The notes: generated by a model from the letters alone, not told the origin. 64,000 nt of DNA from Bacteroides caccae (GCF_002222615.2 NZ_CP022412.2:4340001-4404000), one strand, 5' to 3'. Counted from the stretch's first letter, positions 44,477 through 54,405 are shown. Made by a program: numbers and translations.

Positions 44477-45901
44477 TTAAAGGATAGGGAAGACGTTCAC
44501 AGCAGTCCAAGCTTGTACTTGAACACGAACAATAACATTCACATTTTCATCTTCCAAATCTTCCTGACCACCCGGTTCTGGAGTCACTCCTTCCGGAATA
44601 GTCGGATCTGTATCCACCAGGATACCCTGTCCGTTGTTCAATGTGCTAAGATTCAGATTGATCAGGTAACCACCCTTACCGGCCGGAACATCAGTCGTAC
44701 CGTCTGTTGCACCTTCTGTCTTCGCATAACCGGATATAACTACAAAACGTCTGTCTACAGATACGCCTGCATCACCTGTTTTGAAAACGAAAGCGAGTTT
44801 TGGAGCATTGTTAGTCTTTCCGTAACCGGTAATTCCATTTGAGAAGAAGTTAAATGCCGCAGCTTTTTTACCTGCTCCGAAATCAAAAGCAGTTGCTGTA
44901 AAGTAGGAAGATACATCGGACAAGTCTGTCTTGCCATCAGGTTTGAATGTTCCATTGGTAAAATCATATCTGTCACCTGCATAAGTCTTGGCCCAGAACC
45001 AGTTTGCTTCTTCTTCTACTGTAAGTGCAGGAATAGAAAGTGTTCTGCTGAAACGGTTCATCAGGATACCCTGGTTTGCAGAGGTCACGTCAACAACCTG
45101 CAACCATTTGCTCAAAGCGGCTTTCTTGCTAAGGTCAGACTTACCATCCCACACTTCGTTATTGAAGCCATCGGCAGCAGCTTTGAAAGCCGTCCATGCA
45201 TCAGCACTGGTTTTTCCGTTGTTTTCAGCCTTACCCAGCCATGTCTTGCACCACTGTTCCGCCTCGGCCTTTTTTCCGTCTTTCCAAGTAACTTTGATAA
45301 ATTTGGTTCCAGTCACTTGGAAACGGTTCATACTGGCAGCCAAGGTGAGTTCCGCTTTCTTGACGGTACGCTTATCCTGCTGGGGATCAACGCCATAAGA
45401 TTCGGCACCAACAGTGGTAAGTTCTTTGGAACCTGCATAGATCACTTCATTAATTTTAGCCTTCAACAGTTGTTTGCTAACATCAGACACGGGCTTGTTC
45501 TCAACCAATGCACCTTGAGGGTTTGCAATAACAAGAGCTTTTGTTGCGCCTTTGTCCACGTTAAGGAATTTATAACCTCCTGTCGCTTCACCAGCTCCCA
45601 CGGCGGTAGATGAAGTCAACTTAGTAAAATCATCAGACCCCTTCGTAAACTCCTTCGCAAAGACAATATCATCTCCCTTTAACAAGTACACATGCAGTTT
45701 TTCAACCGTTGCCGGATCACCATTGTTGGCAGTGTTCTGCAAATCGCCCATGGCGGCACGTGTACCGGGACCGGGCAATGCTACTGACATCATCACATCA
45801 ACCGGCTGATTAGCACCCTCCGGTACAACCAGATTTTCTTCATTGTTACATGCAGCAAACAACGCCAGCGAAGCCACTGCAAAATACTTCATTACTTTCA
45901 T
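44477..45901 (-). CDS. Mfa1-family major fimbrial subunit
   Basis: 474 residues. Lipobox FAAC gives C18, and a PGTRAAMGD segment (R48) is the likely protease-cleavage site that opens the subunit for donor-strand polymerisation. The central part is rich in beta strands; the C-terminal strand VQVQAWTAVNVF is the expected donor or final strand. Position first among the subunit genes, clean lipobox and typical length fit the shaft-forming Mfa1 group. The gene is followed by a terminator that should make it the most abundant product. Confidence 0.88.
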   Translation of the reverse strand: MKVMKYFAVASLALFAACNNEENLVVPEGANQPVDVMMSVALPGPGTRAAMGDLQNTANNGDPATVEKLHVYLLKGDDIVFAKEFTKGSDDFTKLTSSTAVGAGEATGGYKFLNVDKGATKALVIANPQGALVENKPVSDVSKQLLKAKINEVIYAGSKELTTVGAESYGVDPQQDKRTVKKAELTLAASMNRFQVTGTKFIKVTWKDGKKAEAEQWCKTWLGKAENNGKTSADAWTAFKAAADGFNNEVWDGKSDLSKKAALSKWLQVVDVTSANQGILMNRFSRTLSIPALTVEEEANWFWAKTYAGDRYDFTNGTFKPDGKTDLSDVSSYFTATAFDFGAGKKAAAFNFFSNGITGYGKTNNAPKLAFVFKTGDAGVSVDRRFVVISGYAKTEGATDGTTDVPAGKGGYLINLNLSTLNNGQGILVDTDPTIPEGVTPEPGGQEDLEDENVNVIVRVQVQAWTAVNVFPIL

Positions 45902-45969
45902 GATTTGAATTGTTTTAAATTGAAATTACTAATACAATATATAACTGAGTTACATCCGCAACCCACGAT

Positions 45970-47454
45970 TTATTCATTTACCCTTACAGCCTTGAATGCT
46001 TTCGCACGGTTACATCCCCGAGCCGCTGCCTCTTCCAACAGTTTCTCTGCCTTCCTCCAATCACCTTTCATATCATAGGCAATTGCCATTGGGAACAGGA
46101 CACGACTGTCTTCTCTTACCACTTCCAATACCTGCAACGCACCGTCCGCATCCTTGCCATATTTCAACAAGGCATTGGCATAATTCAAAACCGCCACAAT
46201 GTCCCCCGGAAACTGCTCGTATGCCTTCTTATATACCGGCAGAGGATTCTCCCCCCGGGAAGCATACAATCCGGCCAGCTGGTACATTTCGTACAAGCTA
46301 AGACATTCGGGCTTGGTCTCAAAAACTCCGGGGAGTTCCTCCGACGTATAAGGCCTTACATCAAAGCTGAGACTGAATGTTGTACGCCGCAGAGCCGGGT
46401 AAAACTCTTCCAAAAGAATATGGTAAGTCTTATCATTATCTAACTCACGGATAGCCGACTCACGTTCCGTATCATTTGAGTTATGTTCAATGATAAAAAG
46501 GATTTTGTCCTTATTGGAAAGAGTGGAACCACTGACTGCTGCCTTAAGACCTTCCCAGTCTTCCCCAACCCCTTCGGTACGATAAACCGGTGCTTTCTTG
46601 AGGGCGGGATATTGACTGGAAATATAATTTGAAAGGGTTTGAGTCCGTCTTTGCGCAAGGGATTTGTTATAATTAAAATCTCCTTCGGGAGAAGCGTAAC
46701 CTTTTATATACACATCCTTTAGCTCCGCCCCTTTAATCAATAGGTTTTCAGATACAAATTGGCCGAGTCCGGCAAGCTCCTGACGGTTATCCGCAAAGGT
46801 CTTGCGAAGATCGTGTTGTGCCACGGGAAAAGTCACTTTACAATCAAAAGAATCCTTGTAGCACTTGACCAGCACCTTTTCCGGTTCGATAAAATCGTAG
46901 GCATAATCTTTCGCTCCAAAGAGCGGAATACCGGCTTGCAATGCAATACCATCGTTTTTACTCATACCACATTCGGCACAACCATATAACTTTTCATCCA
47001 CAACAAGATGACCATCTGCCATCCAACTTTCAAAAGGGAAACTGCTTTTGAATGTCAAGGGTGTTTCTTTCAGCTCCTTGACAGAATGCACCTCACCGTA
47101 GCCAAGCTGGTCACTCTTCACATTATGCAGGGTCTTGCGACGTTTAACAACCTTATACCTCCTTCGGCCGGAAATGCATACAGGTTCCAGTTCCACACTT
47201 TTTTTTCCATCCACTGAAACAAAACGGGGAGAAATATACATCATTTGCTGGCTTTTCAACTTTTCGACAAGCCCTATCGAAAATTCTATATCCAATTTAT
47301 CCCCGTCCGCGCTTCTCTCTACACGGCTTCCGGAATAATCCCCGTGCAGACCATTAGCTGACGATAAAGTTTCCTGGGCAAAAACCAACATGGGAAACAT
47401 TCCCAGGCAGCCCATAATAAAAATTTGTTTCTTATAATATTGTAACGGTTTCAT
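45970..47454 (-). CDS. DUF3868 protein with OmpA-like C-terminal domain
   Basis: 494 residues with a signal peptide (about 1-26). The N-terminal half is DUF3868, found in Bacteroidales fimbrial loci. Around residues 230-350 an OmpA/MotB-like peptidoglycan-binding segment appears (KDVYIKGYASPEGDFNYNKSLAQRRT). The last about 100 residues contain TPR-like helices. It probably ties the fimbrial export or anchoring apparatus to the cell wall. It is placed between DUF3575 and the major subunit, as in other loci of this kind. Confidence 0.85.
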   Translation of the reverse strand: MKPLQYYKKQIFIMGCLGMFPMLVFAQETLSSANGLHGDYSGSRVERSADGDKLDIEFSIGLVEKLKSQQMMYISPRFVSVDGKKSVELEPVCISGRRRYKVVKRRKTLHNVKSDQLGYGEVHSVKELKETPLTFKSSFPFESWMADGHLVVDEKLYGCAECGMSKNDGIALQAGIPLFGAKDYAYDFIEPEKVLVKCYKDSFDCKVTFPVAQHDLRKTFADNRQELAGLGQFVSENLLIKGAELKDVYIKGYASPEGDFNYNKSLAQRRTQTLSNYISSQYPALKKAPVYRTEGVGEDWEGLKAAVSGSTLSNKDKILFIIEHNSNDTERESAIRELDNDKTYHILLEEFYPALRRTTFSLSFDVRPYTSEELPGVFETKPECLSLYEMYQLAGLYASRGENPLPVYKKAYEQFPGDIVAVLNYANALLKYGKDADGALQVLEVVREDSRVLFPMAIAYDMKGDWRKAEKLLEEAAARGCNRAKAFKAVRVNE

Positions 47455-47502
47455 GATATACTTTTTTGCATAAAAAATAAAAAATCCGGGTACGTAAGAA
47501 GA

Positions 47503-48099
47503 CTATTTCAACATATAAATAATGGAAATCGCCGCTCTGGTGGGACCGATATAATCAGCATCCCCCTTCCCCTCCTTTTTTCCGCAGGTAGTACACTTGT
47601 ACTTATCATAACGGGTATGTACATAACCGATGCCCAAGGAGGCCTCTATATTGAAACGATTGGAAACGACCCACTGATAGCCGGCACTCAGACCACCACC
47701 CCAAAAATATCCTTCATAACGGTGCTCCTTCATTTTCCCGTCTCCCTTTTGAAGAACAAAAGGTACATCAATGCCACCGATGTTCATCTGCCCTCCATGC
47801 GCGTGCAACCCGAAGAACCAGCCATTGAAAACATCACACGTCCAGTAACGTAGCTCAGGCTGTACCAACCAATGACTAGCCTTCTTTGTTTTATACCGGG
47901 AGGAGGTAGCATCCTGCGTGTAGAAAAAGAAATTCATCCCCACTTGGGTGTCAAGCGTCCATTTCCGTCCCATTGAAAACTCAAGGGAAAGATTCGGAGT
48001 CTTCAGGGCATCATACGCCAAATTATTTTTTATTGCCACCTTCTGTGCAAAAGAATGGGTGCAAAAAAATAAAAAGAAAAGAAAAATAGTCCTCTTCAT
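47503..48099 (-). CDS. DUF3575 outer-membrane protein
   Basis: 198 residues from the ATG at 48099 (MKRTIFLFFLFF..., signal peptide about 1-18). An in-frame ATG at 48192 lies upstream of the promoter box and is rejected. The product is beta-strand-rich with aromatic girdle residues, like a small outer-membrane barrel. DUF3575 genes usually accompany DUF3868 and fimbrillins. It is the first gene of the fimbrial operon. Confidence 0.85.
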   Translation of the reverse strand: MKRTIFLFFLFFCTHSFAQKVAIKNNLAYDALKTPNLSLEFSMGRKWTLDTQVGMNFFFYTQDATSSRYKTKKASHWLVQPELRYWTCDVFNGWFFGLHAHGGQMNIGGIDVPFVLQKGDGKMKEHRYEGYFWGGGLSAGYQWVVSNRFNIEASLGIGYVHTRYDKYKCTTCGKKEGKGDADYIGPTRAAISIIYMLK

Positions 48100-48154
48100 A
48101 CTAAAGATTTTTATCATTATTATTAATACTCTGTTTCTCGTTTTTTTGATGTTG

Positions 48155-48162
48155 CAAAAGTA
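48155..48162 (-). promoter_or_regulatory. Promoter -7 box of the fimbrial operon
   Basis: Minus-strand TACTTTTG, TAnnTTTG type, lies about 55 bp before the DUF3575 ATG. A second candidate, TACATTTG, is at 48299-48306 on the same strand. Confidence 0.45.
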
Positions 48163-48327
48163 CTGCGCTGCTATCGCATTGGCATTATACAAAAAAGACA
48201 GAAATTAACAAATACATGACTATTTTAGAAAAAATGTCATTATTGTGTAAATGTATCATACTCACAGAACCCAATGTGAAGTCAAAAAGCCGGTCAATCA
48301 AATGTAAAGCAATGCAAAATATCTATT

Positions 48328-48990
48328 CTATATAAGAATATAACGAAACAGATAACAAGTATCTTTACTCGTCAAAATATCTTTATCTTTTAAGATTAGA
48401 TATAAATCTTCACAGGACCGCTTGCCTACACCATGTAATTTGCCCAATGCGTCAAAACCATTTTTCTTGATAAACCGCAACAGGTCCTCCAACAGATAGA
48501 TATTATACCTCCTAAGGTTCCGTAAGATTCTCGGTTGTATCTCCAAATATTCCAAAGGAGTAGAAAGTTTATCCACACATTCCGCAGGTATATCATATTC
48601 TTTGAGTGGAACAAAGACTTTAAATTGTCCGCAAACAACATTGTTCCTGTGTAAAACAGCCTTATAGTTTCTATACCGGAGATGGACTGATTGAAGCCTT
48701 TGCTGTTCTTGAACCAGACTTTCCCAACAACGACTTACTTCCCTTACGCCTTCCTCATACATGAAAATTAATTCTCGTATGGAAAGATTATACCTGTAGG
48801 ACAGATCGGATATATCAGTCCCTGTCATCAGGGAATAAAAAATATCCTGCCTCTTTTCATCCCTTACATACATGGACATCATTTTGACAAGATCCTTATA
48901 AAGACGGAAACAATATACCGACAAGCCATGTGCACGAAGAGAAATAAAAGTCTTTTCCTTCTTGCTTACTTTTTGAATAGAAGATTCCAT
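48328..48990 (-). CDS. Regulator combining a sigma4-like HTH with an RNA polymerase alpha-CTD-like domain
   Basis: 220 residues with no signal peptide. Residues about 46-85 (RQDIFYSLMTGTDIS...RYNLSIREL) resemble a sigma-70 region 4-type helix-turn-helix. Residues about 141-204 resemble the alpha-subunit C-terminal domain: LSTPLEYLEI, then RRYNIYLLEDLL, then GVGKRSCEDLYLIL, matching its two helix-hairpin-helix-like turns that contact DNA and activators. No known protein with this exact order comes to mind. It lies between the AraC gene (44 bp) and the fimbrial operon (228 bp), all on the minus strand, so control of the fimbriae is likely. The domain calls are moderate; the function is inference. 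Confidence 0.7.
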   Translation of the reverse strand: MESSIQKVSKKEKTFISLRAHGLSVYCFRLYKDLVKMMSMYVRDEKRQDIFYSLMTGTDISDLSYRYNLSIRELIFMYEEGVREVSRCWESLVQEQQRLQSVHLRYRNYKAVLHRNNVVCGQFKVFVPLKEYDIPAECVDKLSTPLEYLEIQPRILRNLRRYNIYLLEDLLRFIKKNGFDALGKLHGVGKRSCEDLYLILKDKDILTSKDTCYLFRYILI

Positions 48991-49034
48991 ATTGCTTAAT
49001 ATTGTATTAAAAAAGACAGGTATTTATCATACGG

Positions 49035-49889
49035 TCAAATTTTATCTTTTTTGCTTTCGCTCCGCAATTCTGTCGGAGTTAGCCCAAACAGTCTTTTACA
49101 ATAGCAGGTGAGATGGGCGGGAGAACTAAATCCAAATTCCATGGCTATTTCCCGGAAAGCAACATCCGGATCACAGACTTTCTCACGAACAATCTCAGCC
49201 TTCCGTTCCTGCATCCATTGATAGGGGCTCTGGTTAAAACAATCTTGGAACTTGCGGTTGAAAGAGCGTTCTGACACACAACACAAACTGGCAAATTCTT
49301 TCACAGATTTCACTTTCCGATAATTTTCCAGCACAAAATCTTCAAATTTTCTTCCTACTCCGGATGTTCCTGAAAAGAAGGAAGCAAGCTCGGGCTTGGT
49401 ATAAAATCCCCTCAATACAAGTATTATTTCCTGTTGTTTGAGAATGTGCATATGCCTACATAATAATCCTGCATCCAGATAAATAAGCAACTGCCTTAAC
49501 ACGTGAAGCAGCGGTTTGCGAATTAGAAGAATACAGTTATCCCTCTCTCCCAACTTGTCACGGGAAATAGAATCAAAATACATTTTGTCACAAGCCGTTA
49601 TCTGTTTGTTCCAAAACAATAAAAGACATTCTGCCGGTACAACACTTTTAATCCGGTTCTCCTCCCGCTGTGGAATAAGGAGCATCCTGTTTCTGAGAAG
49701 AGAAATATGATGTTCCTGCCCTATATCAACTAACAATTCTCCTTTCAACAGGAATAAAATACAAAAACAGCTGTCATTATCAACTTGCCCACATTCTTGT
49801 GCAGCCAATTTATATCGAGTAAACCCACTTGCAAAATTAAGCTGATAATTAAAGCAGGAGCGGTGCTCAGACAAATTAAGTAGTTTCAT
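49035..49889 (-). CDS. AraC-family transcriptional regulator
   Basis: 284 residues. The N-terminal about 170 residues are a cupin-like sensor of no clear ligand type. Two helix-turn-helix units follow (SVKEFASLCCVSERSFNRKF near residue 195, and the EIAMEFGFSSPAHLTCYCKR signature near 245). It is the most upstream gene of the fimbrial block and is probably its regulator, together with the alpha-CTD-like protein. Confidence 0.88.
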   Translation of the reverse strand: MKLLNLSEHRSCFNYQLNFASGFTRYKLAAQECGQVDNDSCFCILFLLKGELLVDIGQEHHISLLRNRMLLIPQREENRIKSVVPAECLLLFWNKQITACDKMYFDSISRDKLGERDNCILLIRKPLLHVLRQLLIYLDAGLLCRHMHILKQQEIILVLRGFYTKPELASFFSGTSGVGRKFEDFVLENYRKVKSVKEFASLCCVSERSFNRKFQDCFNQSPYQWMQERKAEIVREKVCDPDVAFREIAMEFGFSSPAHLTCYCKRLFGLTPTELRSESKKDKI

Positions 49890-49917
49890 GTTATATCTTA
49901 AAATAATTATGTTTAGA

Positions 49918-49939
49918 AAACATCGTAATCAAGATGTTT
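49918..49939. repeat. Short inverted repeat upstream of the AraC gene
   Basis: AAACATC and GATGTTT flank an 8-nt centre. It may be an operator for the AraC protein. The rest of 49890-50223 holds only promoter boxes for yicC. Confidence 0.35.
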
Positions 49940-50076
49940 GTTTTTAACAAAAAAGACATATATTTTCAGATATCAGACAATTAAAACATGCTTATAATTT
50001 CACGCCTGTTTCCCTGATTTTTCTGCAATCAAAGTTTTTTATTGCAGCTATTTTTAGATGTATCATTGAAAATAGT

Positions 50077-50084
50077 TATATTTG
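50077..50084 (+). promoter_or_regulatory. Distal -7 box of yicC-gmk-nadD
   Basis: TATATTTG, TAnnTTTG type, about 140 bp upstream of yicC. Confidence 0.35.
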
Positions 50085-50198
50085 CGACTAGTTTATTAGG
50101 ACAGATATGAGCCAGCATTAAAATCGGCATATAAGTTTCTGATAATCAGATATAAATATAAAATTACATGATTATTTCCAATTCTTAAAATATTCGTG

Positions 50199-50214
50199 TA
50201 GTTTTGCGCAAAAC
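50199..50214 (+). promoter_or_regulatory. Proximal -7 box overlapping a 14-bp palindrome
   Basis: TAGTTTTG (50199-50206) leads into the perfect palindrome GTTTTGCGCAAAAC (50201-50214), which covers the predicted transcription start just before the yicC ATG at 50224. Confidence 0.45.
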
Positions 50215-50223
50215 TTTAAAAAT

Positions 50224-51102
50224 ATGATACAGTCAATGACAGGTTACGGCAAAGCTACTGCCGAACTTCCAGAAAAGAAAATAAACGTAGAAATCAAGTC
50301 GCTCAACAGCAAGGCAATGGATTTATCCACTCGCATCGCCCCGGCTTATCGTGAAAAAGAAATAGAAATCCGTAACGAGATTTCCAAGGTTCTGGAGCGC
50401 GGAAAAGTAGATTTCAGCCTGTGGATCGAGAAAAAAGAGGGCGCCGAGAGTGCAACACCTATCAACCAGGCATTGGTGGAAGGATATTACAAACAGATTC
50501 AGGCTATCTCGGAAAACATCGGCATTCCTGTCCCTACGGATTGGTTTCAAACGTTGCTCCGTATGCCGGACGTGATGACGAAAACGGAAATCCAGGAATT
50601 ATCGGAAGAGGAATGGAAAGTAGTGCACGCCACGGTGCTTGAAGCGATTAATCATCTGGTAGATTTCCGCAAACAGGAAGGTGCCGCACTGGAAAAGAAG
50701 TTCCGCGAAAAGATTGCGAATATCTCGCTGTTGCTCGAAAAGATCGCTCCTTATGAGAAAGAACGGGTAGAAAAGGTGAAAGAACGCATCACGGACGCAC
50801 TCGAAAAGACGTTGAGCGTAGATTATGACAAGAACCGTCTGGAACAGGAATTGATTTATTATATCGAAAAATTGGATGTAAACGAAGAAAAACAACGCCT
50901 TGGCAATCATCTGAAGTATTTTATTAGTACTATGGAAAGCGGTAACGGACAGGGGAAAAAGCTCGGATTTATCGCACAGGAAATGGGCCGGGAAATCAAC
51001 ACATTAGGTAGCAAGTCCAATCATGCGGAAATGCAGAAGATTGTTGTCCAGATGAAGGATGAACTGGAACAGATCAAGGAACAGGTACTGAATGTAATGT
51101 AA
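50224..51102 (+). CDS. yicC: YicC family protein
   Basis: 292 residues beginning MIQSMTGYGKA, the family signature, with a C-terminal ATP/phosphodiesterase-like helical region ending GREINTLGSKSN. The family has been linked to RNA decay (endoribonuclease activity in E. coli). It is followed 20 bp later by gmk, a conserved gene order in many bacteria. Confidence 0.94.
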   Translation: MIQSMTGYGKATAELPEKKINVEIKSLNSKAMDLSTRIAPAYREKEIEIRNEISKVLERGKVDFSLWIEKKEGAESATPINQALVEGYYKQIQAISENIGIPVPTDWFQTLLRMPDVMTKTEIQELSEEEWKVVHATVLEAINHLVDFRKQEGAALEKKFREKIANISLLLEKIAPYEKERVEKVKERITDALEKTLSVDYDKNRLEQELIYYIEKLDVNEEKQRLGNHLKYFISTMESGNGQGKKLGFIAQEMGREINTLGSKSNHAEMQKIVVQMKDELEQIKEQVLNVM

Positions 51103-51122
51103 TTTCAAATAGAAAGAATCAC

Positions 51123-51689
51123 ATGACAGGTAAATTAATTATTTTCTCCGCCCCGTCAGGCTCGGGCAAATCTACTATCATCAACTATCTACTGACACAG
51201 CATTTGAATCTTGCGTTTTCTATTTCCGCAACAAGCCGCCCGCCGCGCGGAACGGAGCAACACGGGGTTGAGTATTTCTTTCTCACTCCGGAGGAGTTTC
51301 GTTGCCGTATCGAGAACAATGAGTTTCTGGAGTACGAGGAGGTGTATAAAGACCGTTACTACGGCACACTGAAAGAACAGGTGGAAAAACAGTTAAAAGA
51401 AGGTCAGAATGTGGTGTTTGATGTAGATGTAGTAGGCGGATGCAACATCAAGAAGTTTTACGGTGACCGTGCATTGTCGGTATTTATCCAACCGCCTTCG
51501 GTAGATGAACTGCGCTGCCGACTGGAAGGTCGCGGCACAGATGCGCCGGAAGTAATCGAAAGCCGCATCGCCAAAGCGGAATATGAGTTGAGCTTTGCTC
51601 CGCAGTTCGATTGCGTGATCGTTAATGACGATCTGGAGACGGCTAAGGCGGAAGCTTTGAAAGTAATTAAAAAGTTTTTGGAGGCCTAG
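51123..51689 (+). CDS. gmk: Guanylate kinase
   Basis: 188 residues. Walker A motif APSGSGKS (residues 10-17), the GMP-binding segment [15 protein letters not shown], and the lid region all intact. It phosphorylates GMP to GDP with ATP. Middle gene of yicC-gmk-nadD. Confidence 0.97.
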   Translation: MTGKLIIFSAPSGSGKSTIINYLLTQHLNLAFSISATSRPPRGTEQHGVEYFFLTPEEFRCRIENNEFLEYEEVYKDRYYGTLKEQVEKQLKEGQNVVFDVDVVGGCNIKKFYGDRALSVFIQPPSVDELRCRLEGRGTDAPEVIESRIAKAEYELSFAPQFDCVIVNDDLETAKAEALKVIKKFLEA

Positions 51690-51721
51690 TTAATTGTCTT
51701 TTGCCAGACAGAAAGATACAA

Positions 51722-52315
51722 ATGAAGAAACATAAAACCGGAATCTTTAGCGGCTCATTCAACCCGATTCATATCGGACATCTTGCCTTGGCCAATTATC
51801 TTTGCGAATACGAAGGGTTGGACGAAATCTGGTTTATGGTCAGCCCACAGAATCCCTTAAAAACGCAGTCCGAATTATGGAGTGACGGGCTGCGTCTTAA
51901 ATTGGTGGAGTTATCTATCAACGGTTATCCGCATTTTCAAGCTTCGGATTTCGAGTTTCACCTGCCACGTCCCTCTTACAGCGTGCATACATTGGAAAAG
52001 CTACGCGCTGCTTATCCCGAACGGGACTTCTATTTCATTATCGGCTCTGACAACTGGGCGCGTTTCGACCGTTGGTATCAGTCGGAGCGTATCCTAAAAG
52101 AGAACAACATTCTGATTTATCCCCGCCCCAACTACCCCGTAAAAGAAGATGAATTGCCGGAAACTGTACGCCTCGTCCATTCACCTGTATTCGAGATCAG
52201 TTCTACATTTATTCGCAAAGCACTGGACACAGGAAAAGATATACGGTATTTTCTGCATCCGGCAGCTTGGGAATATATAAAAACAAATTTACAATACTAC
52301 TCCGCCAACCGATGA
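51722..52315 (+). CDS. nadD: Nicotinate-mononucleotide adenylyltransferase
   Basis: 197 residues from the ATG at 51722 ([15 protein letters not shown]). An alternative start about 20 bp upstream would add seven unconserved residues. The nucleotidyltransferase motif [10 protein letters not shown] and the later SSTFIRK motif are intact. It makes nicotinic acid adenine dinucleotide in NAD synthesis. The 3' end overlaps the convergent phosphoesterase gene by 19 bp. Confidence 0.94.
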   Translation: MKKHKTGIFSGSFNPIHIGHLALANYLCEYEGLDEIWFMVSPQNPLKTQSELWSDGLRLKLVELSINGYPHFQASDFEFHLPRPSYSVHTLEKLRAAYPERDFYFIIGSDNWARFDRWYQSERILKENNILIYPRPNYPVKEDELPETVRLVHSPVFEISSTFIRKALDTGKDIRYFLHPAAWEYIKTNLQYYSANR

Positions 52316-53355
52316 AGCGTTATCATTACCACTTCTGCCGGTGCACCAATGCGAATCGGGAGTTGTGAAGTGCCGATTCCGTTTGTTATAATAAGGGGAA
52401 TTTTTGCGGTGTTGTAGGCCAGCCCGGTTAAGAAGCGGTTTCCGTAATGAGAATTTAACACCGGGGCGACTCCAAAGACACGGACTTGTCCGCCGTGGGT
52501 ATGCCCGGCCAGAGCAAGGTCGGTGTTAGCCACTGAAACATCTTCGATATAGTCCGGTGTATGTACTAATAATATGACAAAATCTTTGGGAGAGAGTGCC
52601 AATGTAGGCGACACGCCGTTGTGTGTCAAGTCGAAAGGATTGCGTACGCCTGCGATAATGATCTGCTGGCCGTCTTTCCGAAGAGTATCTACCTCATGTT
52701 CCAACACCCTCATCCCATAATGTTTCATTGTACGGACAATTTCGTCGTGACAGCGTTCGTAATCATTGTTTCCCATTACGCCGTATGTCCCCATGGGCGT
52801 TTTCACACGGGAAAGGGCAGCGAACAAAGGTTCCACATATTCGCAACCTTCCTGATAGTCACCTCCCATTAGCAGGACATCGGCCTTTTGGGCAATCAAC
52901 AGACGGACAAGGTTGTTCAGTCCTTGTTCTTTCAACAGGCTTTTATAATGCAAATCGGAGACGAAGGCAATGCGGAAACCTTCAAAAGCTTCGGGAACAT
53001 CCCGGTGAGTGAAATCATATTTCACGACACGGTCGACACCTGCATAAGCGGATGACACACTTTCGGTTGATGAAGTGATTTTGGCTTCACGAAGTACACG
53101 ATCAGCAGATTCGGTTCCGGCAATGGTTTGTTTCTTTGCCGGTTCACTTTTCTTTTCTTTCGAGACATCCAGCTCTTTGAGTCCGGCATGATCCGGCGCA
53201 AAAACATCTGCCGGGACAGTGGAAGCGGTATCCGCATGAACGGAATCTGTATTTAAAACAGGCGAAGGCAAAGTGGACACCATATTTTTCTTCGACTTAC
53301 AAGAGGCCAGCGAAAGCAGTGTCAACAAGATAACGGAATAAATTATTTTCTTCAT
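52297..53355 (-). CDS. Lipoprotein calcineurin-like phosphoesterase
   Basis: 352 residues. Lipobox LASC gives the acylated cysteine near residue 19. A low-complexity linker (about 20-115) precedes a metallophosphatase domain with FVSDLHY, GGDY, GNND, a later H in VHTP, and GHTHGG motifs, all the usual metal ligands. Similar to YkuE-type enzymes. It may act on a phospholipid, cyclic dinucleotide or other phosphodiester in the envelope; the substrate is unknown. Convergent with nadD. Confidence 0.87.
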   Translation of the reverse strand: MKKIIYSVILLTLLSLASCKSKKNMVSTLPSPVLNTDSVHADTASTVPADVFAPDHAGLKELDVSKEKKSEPAKKQTIAGTESADRVLREAKITSSTESVSSAYAGVDRVVKYDFTHRDVPEAFEGFRIAFVSDLHYKSLLKEQGLNNLVRLLIAQKADVLLMGGDYQEGCEYVEPLFAALSRVKTPMGTYGVMGNNDYERCHDEIVRTMKHYGMRVLEHEVDTLRKDGQQIIIAGVRNPFDLTHNGVSPTLALSPKDFVILLVHTPDYIEDVSVANTDLALAGHTHGGQVRVFGVAPVLNSHYGNRFLTGLAYNTAKIPLIITNGIGTSQLPIRIGAPAEVVMITLHRLAE

Positions 53356-53454
53356 TTTCTCTTAATTTGAAGTATTTTGAAGTATTTCGGGGGTGCAAAG
53401 ATACGAAAAATCATCTATCTTTGTCCGTCAAAACTCTCTATAATATATTAAAGC

Positions 53455-54348
53455 ATGAAAGAAATAAAGCGTAACTCACTGCAAGCATGGATATTAGCGG
53501 CACGCCCCAAGACTCTGACAGGTGCAGTTACTCCCGTTTTAATAGGTACTGCACTTGCCGCCATGGACGGGCATTTTGAATGGTTACCTGCACTAATCTG
53601 TTGCGTGTTCGCCAGCCTGATGCAGATTGCCGCCAACTTTATCAATGACCTTTTTGACTTCCTCAAAGGGACGGACAGGGAAGACCGCCTGGGGCCTGAA
53701 CGCGCCTGTGCGCAAGGTTGGATTTCTCTTCAGGCAATGAAAACGGGAATCATCGTCACGGTTACCCTTGCCTGCCTCATCGGTTGTACGCTGCTTTTCT
53801 ATGCGGGGTGGGAGCTGATTATCGTCGGCGTTCTCTGTGTACTTTTTGCTTTTCTCTATACAACCGGACCTTATCCCCTATCCTACAACGGTTGGGGAGA
53901 TGTTTTAGTAATCATTTTTTTCGGTTTTGTCCCCGTAGGTGGAACCTACTATGTGCAAGCGCTAACATGGACGCCGGATGTTACCGTAGCCTCACTCGTT
54001 TGCGGACTACTCATTGACACTTTACTTGTTGTCAATAATTACCGCGACCGCGAAGCGGATGCACGAAGCGGAAAACAAACCATTATCGTCCGTTTCGGTG
54101 AGAAGTTCGGACGCTATTTTTATCTGGCACTGGGAATAACAGCGTCCTTGCTCTGTCTCCGGTTCTTGAGTGAAGGACATTTTTATGCGGGACTGCTTCC
54201 GCAACTTTATCTGATCCCCCACTTCTTCACATGGAAAAAAATGGTACGTATATATAATGGTAAAAAACTAAACAACATATTAGGCGAAACGTCGCGTAAT
54301 ATGCTGCTCATGGGAGTCCTTTTGTCGTTAGGGCTATTATTAGGTTGA
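53455..54348 (+). CDS. menA: 1,4-dihydroxy-2-naphthoate polyprenyltransferase
   Basis: 297 residues, about eight membrane helices. The two Asp-rich motifs of UbiA-family prenyltransferases are NDLFDFLKGTDRED (near residue 65) and NNYRDREADARSGK (near 195). It attaches a polyprenyl chain to 1,4-dihydroxy-2-naphthoate in menaquinone synthesis. The stop codon lies in a GTTGAAAGTTGAAAG repeat, related to the repeat at the nrdG start. Confidence 0.94.
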   Translation: MKEIKRNSLQAWILAARPKTLTGAVTPVLIGTALAAMDGHFEWLPALICCVFASLMQIAANFINDLFDFLKGTDREDRLGPERACAQGWISLQAMKTGIIVTVTLACLIGCTLLFYAGWELIIVGVLCVLFAFLYTTGPYPLSYNGWGDVLVIIFFGFVPVGGTYYVQALTWTPDVTVASLVCGLLIDTLLVVNNYRDREADARSGKQTIIVRFGEKFGRYFYLALGITASLLCLRFLSEGHFYAGLLPQLYLIPHFFTWKKMVRIYNGKKLNNILGETSRNMLLMGVLLSLGLLLG

Positions 54349-54405
54349 AAGTTGAAAGTGAAAATTACCGGGTTAGCATTATTAACAAGACAAGACATTA
54401 ACAGT

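Noticed and set aside
48100..48327. An invertible promoter upstream of the fimbrial operon
   Set aside because: I looked for flanking inverted repeats typical of Bacteroides phase-variable promoters and found none convincing.
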